DNA of 39,834 nucleotides from an uncultured Eubacteriales bacterium (GTDB lineage Bacteria; Bacillota; Clostridia; Oscillospirales; Butyricicoccaceae): assembly GCA_905199135.1 (NCBI GenBank), contig CAJKFC010000004.1, positions 1-39,834 on the forward strand, given 5' to 3'. Below the pieces are notes generated by a model that had not been told where the DNA came from, ran no database searches, and worked only from the letters and a program-made list of their open reading frames with translations. Below, piece after piece: positions 32,668 to 39,834 of the stretch (positions are counted from its first letter, which is position 1; every line of letters starts with the position of its first letter). The position numbers and the translations under genes were made by a program.

Positions 32668-33477
32668 ATGTACAACCTGAAAAAGATGATAAAATGGGCG
32701 CTGCTTGCGTTTTTGGCCTGTTTTCTGATACATACGGTCACTGTAAGGCCCTGGAGCGCGGTAGTCAAAGCCAGGAATATCGAGACGGTCACGGTGCACT
32801 GTGCAGACTGTCCCCATTCCCCCTGTGTATTTGAGGAGACAGACGACAGCGAGATAATAAAAAGGACGGCCGAAATCGTAAATGACGCCGTATATTTGGG
32901 CGGAGCCGAGCACATGCTGCTGGGCGGCGTAAGCGATGTGTATTTCGAAACAAAAAAACTGTCCTGCGGCATAACAGAGTATAAAGAGGGCAGAGAGATA
33001 CATGTAACGGTAAGAAGGGACAGAGACATAAAGTGCTATATTTATTCGGAGCCCGATGAGATAGCCGAGTATTTTGAGCTTTTGTCCGCCGTAAAAGCCG
33101 ACGAGGAGCTTTATCACCAGGGAGAGATAGAGCTTTCGGAGGACGCCGAGGTATATTTGGCCGAGGAGCTTTTTGAGGGCGAGGGCGGCTTTGACAGGGA
33201 ATATGCCCTGTGCGGTGAGGATACCGCTCAGGGGCTTAAAGAGATTTTTTCTTCCTGTTCCTATTACGGGGGAGGAAGGGCTCTTGAAAATACGGCTGCA
33301 AAGGCCAATATCCGCATAGACAGCGACGGATATGTGTATTTTATCGACTGCTATACCGCCAAAAATATTTTTGCGGCAAAATACAGGGGAGAGGAAAAGC
33401 TGTGGCGCGTCAGCATACAGTGTCAGAGCGCCGAGGACGAGCGGGCTCTCCGTGAGCTTACAAATATGTATAAATAG
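32668..33477 (+). CDS. Hypothetical membrane-anchored protein
   Basis: I do not recognise this 269-residue protein. It has one N-terminal helix (about residues 7-27, IKWALLAFLACFLIHTVTV) with a basic start, so the rest is probably outside the cell. Right after the helix there is a Cys-rich stretch HCADCPHSPC, and further on a long acidic, charged domain with YIYSEPDEIAEYFELL and a final domain with DGYVYFIDCYTAKNIFAAKY. The ATG at 32668 follows AAAGGAGG. The gene is flanked on both sides by copies of a 43-base repeat, and a strong terminator follows it. Confidence 0.78.
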   Translation: MYNLKKMIKWALLAFLACFLIHTVTVRPWSAVVKARNIETVTVHCADCPHSPCVFEETDDSEIIKRTAEIVNDAVYLGGAEHMLLGGVSDVYFETKKLSCGITEYKEGREIHVTVRRDRDIKCYIYSEPDEIAEYFELLSAVKADEELYHQGEIELSEDAEVYLAEELFEGEGGFDREYALCGEDTAQGLKEIFSSCSYYGGGRALENTAAKANIRIDSDGYVYFIDCYTAKNIFAAKYRGEEKLWRVSIQCQSAEDERALRELTNMYK

Positions 33478-33503
33478 CCATCATCTTCCGTTCATTCATA
33501 CGG

Positions 33504-33539
33504 AAAAAGGGCGGGGATTTAAAAATCTTCGCCCTTTTT
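33504..33539 (+). terminator. Rho-independent terminator after the gene at 32668
   Basis: A 17-bp stem (33504-33520 with 33523-33539, core AAAGGGCG) with two G-U pairs and a final TTTTT. Confidence 0.88.
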
Positions 33540-33547
33540 CTTTAAAG

Positions 33548-33590
33548 TCTGTCCCCTTTTTGCCCTCTCGTTTGTCTTTATGACAAAGGA
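33548..33590. repeat. 43-base direct repeat, copy B
   Basis: Same sequence as 32616-32658 but for two changes. In this copy TTTGTC (33571-33576) and GACAAA (33582-33587) form a perfect hairpin around TTTAT; in copy A one pair is lost. Confidence 0.88.
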
Positions 33591-33738
33591 AAAAGGCAGA
33601 AAAGAAAAAACACACATCTCATTTGCTTTCTGGGGGCACTGATGGGAAGAGCCTTTTTTCCGAAAGGGAGGTGATAAAGGCCGATGCAGGCAAAAAACAG
33701 CGCGCTATATGGCTGTTACCAAGTTTATATTACCCTAA

Positions 33739-33770
33739 AAAAGGCATACGGCTTTTGCCGTATGCCTTTT
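33739..33770 (-). terminator. Rho-independent terminator of ftcD
   Basis: A perfect 14-bp stem (33739-33752 with 33757-33770, core GGCATACGGC) around TTTT. On the minus strand it follows ftcD after 13 bases and ends in a T run. Confidence 0.92.
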
Positions 33771-33783
33771 GAATTTTTATGTA

Positions 33784-34677
33784 TTAGAGATTGTTTTCAA
33801 GAACCTGCTTCTTGCTGTCGAAGTTCTCTATCTGGAGATAGTACTCGGCGCAGTCTACAAGAGCCTGAACAGGTGTGAGACCGATGATCTCTGTACCCAC
33901 TACATTTACGCCGTATCTCTTTGCCTCAAAGCGGACTGTCTCCAAAGCTCTGTAAAGAGGAGTCTTGTTGAAGTTTGTCATGTTGATGGAGACCTGGGCG
34001 ATGTTTCTCTCCTCGAGCATTACGCCGAGAGCCTTTACGCAGTCAAAACCGCCGCTGCTGCGTCTGATGATCTTGGCTATCTTGCTGGCAATCTCAAGGT
34101 TGGAGGTGTCGAGGTTTATATTGAAGGCGATGAGGGGCATTCTTGCGCCCACTGCAACTACGCCTGCGCTCTCGTGGGGAGCGTTTCCGCCGAAGTCGGC
34201 TGTCCACTCAGGCTTCTGCATTTTCTCAGCCATGCCCTCAAACTGACCCTTGCGGATTGTGGCAAGGTTCTCTCTCTTGGGAGATGTGGCCGAGTGCTCA
34301 TAGAGGAATACAGGCATCTTGCACTCTTCCCATATGCGCTTGCCGACGGCTTTTGCTATCTCGTCGCACTCGTCAAGTGTGGTCTCGCGGATGGGTATAA
34401 AGGGAATTACATCGACGGCGCCCATACGGGGATGCTCGCCTTCGTGAACCCTCAGGTCGATGAGCTCTACGGCCTTTTTGGCCAGCTTGAAAGCTGCCTC
34501 GCCCACAGAGTCCTCATTGCCCAAAAAGGTGATGACCGAGCGGTTGTGGGAAGCATCGGAAGAATAGTCAACCAAAGTTACGCCGGGAGTGGAGCGGACT
34601 TCGTCTACGACAGCCTCGATAATCTCGCTGCGGCGGCCTTCGGAAATGTTGGGTACGCACTGAATAATTTTGGCCAT
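33784..34677 (-). CDS. ftcD: Glutamate formimidoyltransferase
   Basis: FtcD moves the formimino group from formiminoglutamate to tetrahydrofolate, a late step of histidine breakdown. The 297-residue product starts MAKIIQCVPNISEGRR and has DYSSDASHNRSVITFLG, the catalytic-site block HEGEHPRMGAVDVIPFIP near residue 82 and GVVAVGARMPLIAFNINLDT near residue 170. It has only the transferase domains; the cyclodeaminase half found in animal FTCD is absent, as is usual in bacteria. No hut genes or separate cyclodeaminase are nearby. The start at 34677 has a TAGGAGA site. Confidence 0.94.
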   Translation of the reverse strand: MAKIIQCVPNISEGRRSEIIEAVVDEVRSTPGVTLVDYSSDASHNRSVITFLGNEDSVGEAAFKLAKKAVELIDLRVHEGEHPRMGAVDVIPFIPIRETTLDECDEIAKAVGKRIWEECKMPVFLYEHSATSPKRENLATIRKGQFEGMAEKMQKPEWTADFGGNAPHESAGVVAVGARMPLIAFNINLDTSNLEIASKIAKIIRRSSGGFDCVKALGVMLEERNIAQVSINMTNFNKTPLYRALETVRFEAKRYGVNVVGTEIIGLTPVQALVDCAEYYLQIENFDSKKQVLENNL

Positions 34678-34802
34678 AAGTAAAATCTCCTATTGTATTT
34701 TTATAAATTGTTTGCTATTATAATAAGCGGAAGGCGTTTTTACGCTATTCTTAGACAAGTATAACACACAAAATATAATTTTTCAATGGTGGGTAATGTA
34801 TT

Positions 34803-35792
34803 ATGTATAATATTTTGATGTTGACCACAGGCGGAACCATTATGTCAGTCGGCACAGAGGAGGGCTATGCCCCCACATCTCCCGACTTTCTCTTAAAGGA
34901 GATGGGCGAGGTTTCCAAGGACTACAATGTGGTGACAAAGGAGATTCTCCGCCTTGACAGCAGCAATATTCAGCCCGAGGAGTGGAAGATAATAGCCAGA
35001 GAGGTCTATGCCGCAGGTACGAATTACGACGGCATAGTCATAGTCCACGGCACAGACACCATGAGCTACACGGCTTCCATGCTGTCTTTTATGCTGAGAA
35101 ATCTGCCGATACCCGTCGTGATAACAGGTTCCCAGGTGCCCGTCGGTCAACCCTTCTCCGACGCTATAAGCAATCTGGGCGCCGCTTTCGCCATGGCTGC
35201 CAGCGGCACACCCGGCGTTTTCGTGGCCTTTGACAGAAAGATAATCCTCGGCTCGAGAGCGGTAAAGGTCAGAACCACAGGCTTCAACGCCTTTGAGAGC
35301 ATAAACGCTCCCTATGCCGCCGTCATAGATGCCACAGGCCTCAGCGTCAACAACGATGTCATAGTGGCTCCCGAGGGCAGCTATATGCTGGAGGACAACT
35401 ACTGCTCAAATGTGTTCCTTTTAAAGATAACTCCGGGCTCCGACCCCGCGATTATAGAAAAGCTCATGGAAATGGGTTATAAGGGTATAGTGATAGAGGC
35501 CTTCGGCATAGGCGGAATACAGTTTATGCGCAGAGACTTCATATCCATACTGGAAAAGGCAAGAGAAAAGGGAGTTGCCGTCGTCGTGTGCTCCCAGTGC
35601 CTTTACGAGCGCTCGGATTTCAGCATCTATCAGGTAGGACAGAAAGTTTTGCAGACAGGCGCCATACAGGCCTTTGACATGACATCGGAGGCCGCTGTCA
35701 CAAAGCTCATGTGGGCTTTGGGGCAGACCGACGACCTTCACAAGATAAGAGTCATGTTCGAGACCAACTACGCAGGTGAAATAAGCTTTTAA
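34803..35792 (+). CDS. Type I-like asparaginase
   Basis: Asparaginase hydrolyses asparagine to aspartate and ammonia. The 329-residue product has the first catalytic Thr in LTTGGTIMS (residues 7-15) and the second set in VHGTDTMSYTA near residues 80-90. There is no signal peptide, so it acts in the cytoplasm. The fold continues with PVVITGSQVPVGQPFSDAISNL. The ribosome binding site is poor (GGTGGG). It is divergent from ftcD across 125 bases and followed by a PTS EIIC-like gene that may be co-transcribed. Confidence 0.9.
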   Translation: MYNILMLTTGGTIMSVGTEEGYAPTSPDFLLKEMGEVSKDYNVVTKEILRLDSSNIQPEEWKIIAREVYAAGTNYDGIVIVHGTDTMSYTASMLSFMLRNLPIPVVITGSQVPVGQPFSDAISNLGAAFAMAASGTPGVFVAFDRKIILGSRAVKVRTTGFNAFESINAPYAAVIDATGLSVNNDVIVAPEGSYMLEDNYCSNVFLLKITPGSDPAIIEKLMEMGYKGIVIEAFGIGGIQFMRRDFISILEKAREKGVAVVVCSQCLYERSDFSIYQVGQKVLQTGAIQAFDMTSEAAVTKLMWALGQTDDLHKIRVMFETNYAGEISF

Positions 35793-35821
35793 GCTTAAAA
35801 ATATTCGGGGGTAAACTTAAA

Positions 35822-36847
35822 ATGGCAAAGAATCAGCAGAACAGGGCGTCGGGAATTTTCAAGAGATACTTTATAGACGCCATGGGCAATATGGCTCTGG
35901 GACTTTTCGCGTCCCTCATCATAGGACTTATAATCAGTCAGCTTTCCAAGCTGCCGGGCCTTTCGATACTCGAAGTGGCGGCATCTCAGCTGGGAGCGTC
36001 GTCTCCCGTGTGCGGCGCTGCCATAGGCGTCGCCATAGCCTACGGAATGAAGACCGATCCTCTGGTGCTCTTCTCCTCGGCGGGAACAGGCGCTTTGGGC
36101 TACGCTCTGGGCGGCCCTGTGGGAGCCTATATAGCCGCTGTCGTGGGAGCCGAGCTGGGACAGCTCGTATCCAAGAAAACTCCTGTCGACATACTGCTGA
36201 CTCCCTTTGTCACACTGGTGGCAGGCGGTCTTGCAGGCAACTTTGTAGGCCCTTATGTCAGCGCTCTCATGACCGAGCTGGGAGCACTTATAAACTCGGC
36301 CGCCGTTTTGGCAAAGGTGCCCATGGGCATAGCTCTGGGAGCCCTTGTGGGCATGGTGCTCACTCTGCCCATATCCTCTGCGGCTCTGTGCATAGCTCTC
36401 GGTCTCGACGGCATAGCGGCGGGCGCCGCCACGGCGGGCTGCTGCGCACAGATGATAGGCTTTGCCGTGATAAGCTATAAGGAAAACGGCTTCGGCGGCT
36501 TTATGGCTCAGGGCATAGGCACATCAATGCTCCAGGTTCCCAACATCATGAGAAGACCTCTCATATGGGTGGCTCCCACAGTTTCGGGCGCCGTGTGCGG
36601 ACTTGTGGCCGCACCTCTCGGAATGACCAATGTGGCGGCGGGCGCAGGCATGGGCACATCGGGCCTTGTGGGACAGGTCACCACATACATAACCATGTCT
36701 CCCGAAAAGGGAGCCGTCACCACTCTGCTTCTCATATTTGTGGTGCATTTCATTCTCCCCGCCCTTGTGGCGCTGGCGGTAGACGCCGTCATGAAAAAGG
36801 CCGGCTTTGTAAAGGGAGAGGACATGAGACTGACCAATATAAAATAA
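35822..36847 (+). CDS. PTS EIIC-like membrane protein
   Basis: The 341-residue product has about ten membrane helices, rich in Gly and Ala, with FIDAMGNMALGLFASLIIGLI at the start, CGAAIGVAIAYGMKTDPLVLFSS near residue 62 and VSGAVCGLVAAPLGMTNVAAGAG near residue 256. This is the pattern of the PTS_EIIC_2 family, which has no attached EIIA or EIIB domains. The substrate is unknown. It follows the asparaginase gene by 29 bases with a GGGGG site, so the pair may be one transcript. Confidence 0.78.
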   Translation: MAKNQQNRASGIFKRYFIDAMGNMALGLFASLIIGLIISQLSKLPGLSILEVAASQLGASSPVCGAAIGVAIAYGMKTDPLVLFSSAGTGALGYALGGPVGAYIAAVVGAELGQLVSKKTPVDILLTPFVTLVAGGLAGNFVGPYVSALMTELGALINSAAVLAKVPMGIALGALVGMVLTLPISSAALCIALGLDGIAAGAATAGCCAQMIGFAVISYKENGFGGFMAQGIGTSMLQVPNIMRRPLIWVAPTVSGAVCGLVAAPLGMTNVAAGAGMGTSGLVGQVTTYITMSPEKGAVTTLLLIFVVHFILPALVALAVDAVMKKAGFVKGEDMRLTNIK

Positions 36848-36850
36848 TTG

Positions 36851-36879
36851 GTGACAAACTCGAAAAAATATGTTATAAT
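36851..36879 (+). promoter_or_regulatory. Extended -10 promoter for the DegV gene
   Basis: GTGACA at 36851-36856, 17-base spacer, and TGTTATAAT ending at 36879. An 8-bp hairpin (TGCAAAGG at 36897-36904 with CCTTTGCA at 36910-36917) lies in the leader about 15 bases before the ribosome binding site. Confidence 0.72.
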
Positions 36880-36940
36880 ATCAAAACAAATGCATTTGCA
36901 AAGGCAAGACCTTTGCATACATTGCAGACAGGAGGATATT

Positions 36941-37801
36941 ATGTCGGATTTTATCATTATGACAGACAGCACGACAGATCTGCCCGAAAGCTTTTTTGAT
37001 GAAAAAAACATATTTCAAGAACCGCATGCTTTTATCATAGACGAGGTTTCATACAAGGATCTGTATTGGAAAACAATGGGTAAAGAGCAGTATTATAAAC
37101 TGCTCAAGGACGGAAAACACATCACCACCTCTCAGGCTGATATGGAGAAGATCTACGCAGACTGCGAAAAGGCCTTTTCCGAGGGCAGAGATGTGCTCTA
37201 CATATGCTTCTCGAAGGAGCTTTCGGGCACATACGCCACCACGAGAATGATAGCCAAGGAGATGGAGGAGAAGTATCCCGGCCGCCGCTTTGAAACGGTC
37301 GACACCTTCAGCGCCACAAGAGGCCAGGGCATGCTGGTGGAAATGGCAGCGAAGATGAGGGAAGAGGGCGCGTCTATGGACGATGTCATAAACACCCTCG
37401 AGATCGAAAAAGACAAGATATATCACTTTTTCACCGTCGATGACCTCATGCATCTCAAGAGAGGCGGACGCCTTTCGGCAACCTCTGCCGTCATGGGCAC
37501 TCTCATCGGAATAAAGCCCGTGCTCCACATGTCGGACGACGGAAAGCTCATTCCGATAGGAAAGGTCAGAGGCATGCACAAGGCTCTGGACGAGATAGTG
37601 AGAATGTCTCTTGAGAAGATAGATGACAGCACCGATAAGGTGTATGTCGCCAATGTCGGCTGCCGTGAAAACGCCGAGTACGCCGTCAAGGCTCTCGAGG
37701 AAAAGGGAGTAAGGAATGTCGTCATGTTCGACCTCGGCCCCGTTATTTCCAGCCATGTGGGCTGCGGCACCGTGGGCATAATCTTCCACAGCGAGAAATA
37801 G
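36941..37801 (+). CDS. DegV family fatty acid-binding protein
   Basis: DegV (FakB-like) proteins bind a fatty acid and present it to the kinase FakA. The 286-residue product has MTDSTTDLPESFF at residues 7-19, CFSKELSGTYATTRM near residue 88 with the Ser loop that contacts the carboxylate, and FTVDDLMHLKRGGRLS near residue 165. The end has GPVISSHVGCGTVGIIF, another family block. The ATG at 36941 follows AGGAGG; the open frame upstream contains the promoter. No fakA gene is near. Confidence 0.92.
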   Translation: MSDFIIMTDSTTDLPESFFDEKNIFQEPHAFIIDEVSYKDLYWKTMGKEQYYKLLKDGKHITTSQADMEKIYADCEKAFSEGRDVLYICFSKELSGTYATTRMIAKEMEEKYPGRRFETVDTFSATRGQGMLVEMAAKMREEGASMDDVINTLEIEKDKIYHFFTVDDLMHLKRGGRLSATSAVMGTLIGIKPVLHMSDDGKLIPIGKVRGMHKALDEIVRMSLEKIDDSTDKVYVANVGCRENAEYAVKALEEKGVRNVVMFDLGPVISSHVGCGTVGIIFHSEK

Positions 37802-37845
37802 ACAATACATCGTCAATAATCTTTTTTTGACAAAAAATCAAATTA

Positions 37846-37887
37846 AAAACAACACATTTTTACCTTTAATGTGTTGTTTTTTCTTTT
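37846..37887 (+). terminator. Rho-independent terminator after the DegV gene
   Basis: AAAACAACACATT (37846-37858) pairs with AATGTGTTGTTTT (37868-37880), nine-base loop, T-rich tail. The right arm also holds the -35 of the next promoter. Confidence 0.85.
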
Positions 37888-37902
37888 TATATATGGTATA
37901 AT
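37874..37902 (+). promoter_or_regulatory. Extended -10 promoter for ppdK
   Basis: TTGTTT at 37874-37879, 17-base spacer and TGGTATAAT ending at 37902. It overlaps the DegV terminator and lies about 40 bases before ppdK. Confidence 0.75.
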
Positions 37903-37943
37903 ATTTTAGAGCTGAACAGTAATCACATAAAGGAGATAAAGAC

Positions 37944-39834
37944 ATGCAGAAATTCGTTTATCAGTTCAGAGAAGGCGACGGCTCTATGCGCGAGCTTCTC
38001 GGCGGTAAAGGCGCCAATCTTGCAGAGATGACAAGACTCGGCATGCCCGTTCCGCAGGGCTTTACGGTAACTACCGAGGCCTGCACAAAGTACTATGAGG
38101 ACGGCGAGACAATAGCTCCCGAAATCGTAGAAGAGATCATGGCAAACATCAAAGAGATGGAGAAGGTCACAGGCAAGACTTTCGGCGATCTCGAAAACCC
38201 CCTCCTCGTATCGGTTCGTTCGGGTGCAAGAGCTTCCATGCCCGGTATGATGGACACAATTCTGAACCTCGGTCTCAACGATAAGGTTGTCGAGGCTTTC
38301 GCAAAAAAGACAAATAACCCCCGCTTTGCTTACGACAGCTACCGTCGTTTCATTCAGATGTACTCCGATGTCGTTATGGAAGTCGGCAAGAAGTACTTTG
38401 AAGAGCTCATCGACGAGATGAAAGAGGCAAGAGGCGTAAAGCTCGACACAGAGCTTACAGCCGACGACCTCAAGGAGCTTGCCGAGAAGTTCAAGGCAGA
38501 ATATAAAGAGAAAATCGGCGCAGACTTCCCCAGCGATCCCAAAGAGCAGCTCATGGGCGCTATCAAGGCTGTTTTCCGCAGCTGGAACAATCCCCGCGCC
38601 ATCGTATACCGCCGCATGAACGACATTCCCGGTTCGTGGGGCACAGCCGTCAATGTTCAGTCGATGGTATTCGGCAACATGGGCGAGACATCCGGTACAG
38701 GTGTTGCCTTTACCCGTAACCCCTCCACAGGTGAGAAGGCTCTCTACGGTGAGTTCCTCATGAACGCACAGGGCGAAGATGTTGTTGCAGGTATCCGTAC
38801 ACCCCAGTCCATCGACCAGCTCAAGAATGTAATGCCCGAAGTTTACGAGCAGTTTGTCGACATAGCCGATAGACTCGAGAAGCACTACGGCGACATGCAG
38901 GACATGGAGTTCACAATCGAGGACAAGAAGCTCTACATGCTCCAGACCCGTAACGGCAAGAGAACAGCTCAGGCAGCTCTCAAGATCGCCGTCGATCTGG
39001 TACACGAGGGCATGGCTACTAAAGAGCAGGCTCTGCTCAAGGTTGAGCCCAAGCAGCTCGACGCTCTTCTCCATCCCCAGTTTGACGCAGCAGCTCTCAA
39101 GGCTGCAAAGCCCGTCGCACACGGTCTTCCCGCTTCCCCCGGAGCAGCCTGCGGCCGCGCATACTTCACAGCTGAAAAGGCTTGCGCAGAGGCCAAGAAC
39201 GGCAAGGTTGTTCTCGTCCGTCTCGAGACATCTCCCGAGGATATCGAGGGCATGAACGCAGCTCAGGGCGTTCTCACAGTCCGCGGCGGTATGACATCTC
39301 ACGCTGCCGTTGTTGCCCGCGGAATGGGCACATGCTGCGTAGCAGGCTGCGGCGACATCAAGATGCACGAGGAAGAGGGCTACTTCATGATCGGTGATAT
39401 CCGCGTCAACGAAGGCGACCCCATTTCCATAGACGGTTCCACAGGTAATGTTTACCTCGGCGAGATCAAGACAGTCGAGGCAGAGATGACAGGCGACTTC
39501 GGTCTCTTCATGAGCTGGGCTGACGAGGTTCGTACACTCAAGGTACGCACAAACGCAGATACACCCAGAGACGCAGAGCAGGCTGTCCGCTTCGGCGCAG
39601 AGGGCATCGGCCTTTGCCGTACGGAGCACATGTTCTTCGAGGGCGACAGAATCAAGGCTGTCCGTGAGATGATCGTCTCCAGCACAGTTGAGCAGCGCAA
39701 GGTTGCTCTTGAGAAGCTCCTTCCCATGCAGCGCTCCGACTTTGAGGCCATCTTTATGGCTATGGGCGGACGCCCCGTCACAATCCGTTTCCTCGATCCG
39801 CCTCTTCACGAGTTCGTTCCCACCGAAGAAGCTG
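37944..39834 (+). CDS. ppdK: Pyruvate phosphate dikinase, 3' end missing
   Basis: PPDK interconverts pyruvate, ATP and phosphate with PEP, AMP and pyrophosphate; in many anaerobes it works in glycolysis or gluconeogenesis. 630 codons are visible of about 875. The N-terminal nucleotide-binding part has LLGGKGANLAEM near residue 18, SVRSGARASMPGMMDTILNLG near 91 and MVFGNMGETSGTGVAFTRNP near 238. The swivelling domain has the phosphorylated His453 in GGMTSHAAVVARGMG. The start of the PEP-binding barrel (EGIGLCRTEHMFF) is present, but its catalytic end lies beyond the window. The start follows an AAAGGAG site. Codon use is strongly biased to ATC, AAG and CTC, fitting a highly expressed gene. Confidence 0.96.
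   Translation, partial: MQKFVYQFREGDGSMRELLGGKGANLAEMTRLGMPVPQGFTVTTEACTKYYEDGETIAPEIVEEIMANIKEMEKVTGKTFGDLENPLLVSVRSGARASMPGMMDTILNLGLNDKVVEAFAKKTNNPRFAYDSYRRFIQMYSDVVMEVGKKYFEELIDEMKEARGVKLDTELTADDLKELAEKFKAEYKEKIGADFPSDPKEQLMGAIKAVFRSWNNPRAIVYRRMNDIPGSWGTAVNVQSMVFGNMGETSGTGVAFTRNPSTGEKALYGEFLMNAQGEDVVAGIRTPQSIDQLKNVMPEVYEQFVDIADRLEKHYGDMQDMEFTIEDKKLYMLQTRNGKRTAQAALKIAVDLVHEGMATKEQALLKVEPKQLDALLHPQFDAAALKAAKPVAHGLPASPGAACGRAYFTAEKACAEAKNGKVVLVRLETSPEDIEGMNAAQGVLTVRGGMTSHAAVVARGMGTCCVAGCGDIKMHEEEGYFMIGDIRVNEGDPISIDGSTGNVYLGEIKTVEAEMTGDFGLFMSWADEVRTLKVRTNADTPRDAEQAVRFGAEGIGLCRTEHMFFEGDRIKAVREMIVSSTVEQRKVALEKLLPMQRSDFEAIFMAMGGRPVTIRFLDPPLHEFVPTEEA

Larger units (their letters stand above)
33478..33783. 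other. 306-base stretch without a supported gene
   Basis: It holds the terminator of the gene at 32668 (33504-33539), repeat copy B (33548-33590), a structured segment with a hairpin and a strong ribosome binding site (33651-33681), and the ftcD terminator (33739-33770). A frame of 64 codons starts at ATG 33684 after AGGGAGGTGAT, but it runs through the ftcD terminator and into ftcD on the other strand, so I do not call it a gene. Confidence 0.7.

Noticed and set aside
33684..33878. A 64-codon ORF after a strong ribosome binding site
   Set aside because: Its second half runs through the ftcD terminator and antisense to ftcD; no promoter and no recognisable peptide.
34733..34744. GCGT-TTTT-ACGC palindrome between ftcD and the asparaginase gene
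   Set aside because: Only four base pairs, no T run and no clear promoter overlap; too weak to call.
37923..39809. A 628-codon open frame on the minus strand opposite ppdK
   Set aside because: It mirrors the codon bias of ppdK, has low-complexity Leu/Cys/His composition and no family motif, and no ribosome binding site; ppdK on the plus strand is certain.
1..39834. CRISPR arrays, tRNA or rRNA genes, transposase genes, prophage
   Set aside because: None seen on reading both strands; the only notable direct repeat is the two-copy 43-base unit, with no spacer-repeat pattern.

Overview
The window reads as a chromosomal segment of an anaerobic Gram-positive bacterium of the Clostridia (Firmicutes/Bacillota). 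This rests on the gene order plsX-acpP-rnc-radical SAM-smc, a group B [FeFe] hydrogenase, pyruvate phosphate dikinase, lipoproteins with Firmicutes-type signal peptides, strong GGAGG ribosome binding sites, and many near-consensus sigma-A promoters (TTGNNN, 16-17 bases, TATAAT). Most genes use ATA for Ile and AGA/AGG for Arg. No rRNA, tRNA, CRISPR array, phage or intact insertion sequence was seen. I cannot name a genus.

Layout: 1-8309 is housekeeping: trmFO (5' end missing), plsX, acpP with its own promoter and terminator, rnc, a radical SAM gene, smc and pyrE. 8357-10944 holds an MFS transporter, a YitT-type membrane protein and a small anchored protein. 11114-12526 is a monocistronic group B [FeFe] hydrogenase. 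12651-13483 is a DUF2975 membrane protein with a small Xre-type regulator. A short-chain dehydrogenase lies at 13522-14253 on the minus strand. 14455-22417 is one long plus-strand operon: MurJ/Wzx-like flippase, GT4 glycosyltransferase, DUF4330 protein, Wzy/WaaL-like polymerase or ligase, NDP-sugar epimerase, YgiQ radical SAM protein and a short QueG-like protein. A CBS-domain protein, a TauE/SafE transporter, a hypothetical protein, and a minus-strand ruvX operon with two lipoprotein genes follow.

The most notable region is a selenium locus at 25679-29250. selD (25739-26777) carries an in-frame TGA exactly where SelD has its catalytic Cys/Sec, so it is read as selenocysteine. The same gene is broken by a single extra G in a run of five near 26126-26130. 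Next to it are a convergent class V aminotransferase/cysteine desulfurase-like gene and a divergent yedE-like putative selenium transporter gene. SelA, SelB, tRNA-Sec and YedF are not in the window.

The right end carries two paralogous family 5 ABC substrate-binding lipoproteins with no permease or ATPase genes, a hypothetical membrane-anchored protein flanked by two copies of a 43-base direct repeat, ftcD (minus), an asparaginase, a PTS EIIC-like membrane protein, a DegV protein, and ppdK, which runs off the window.
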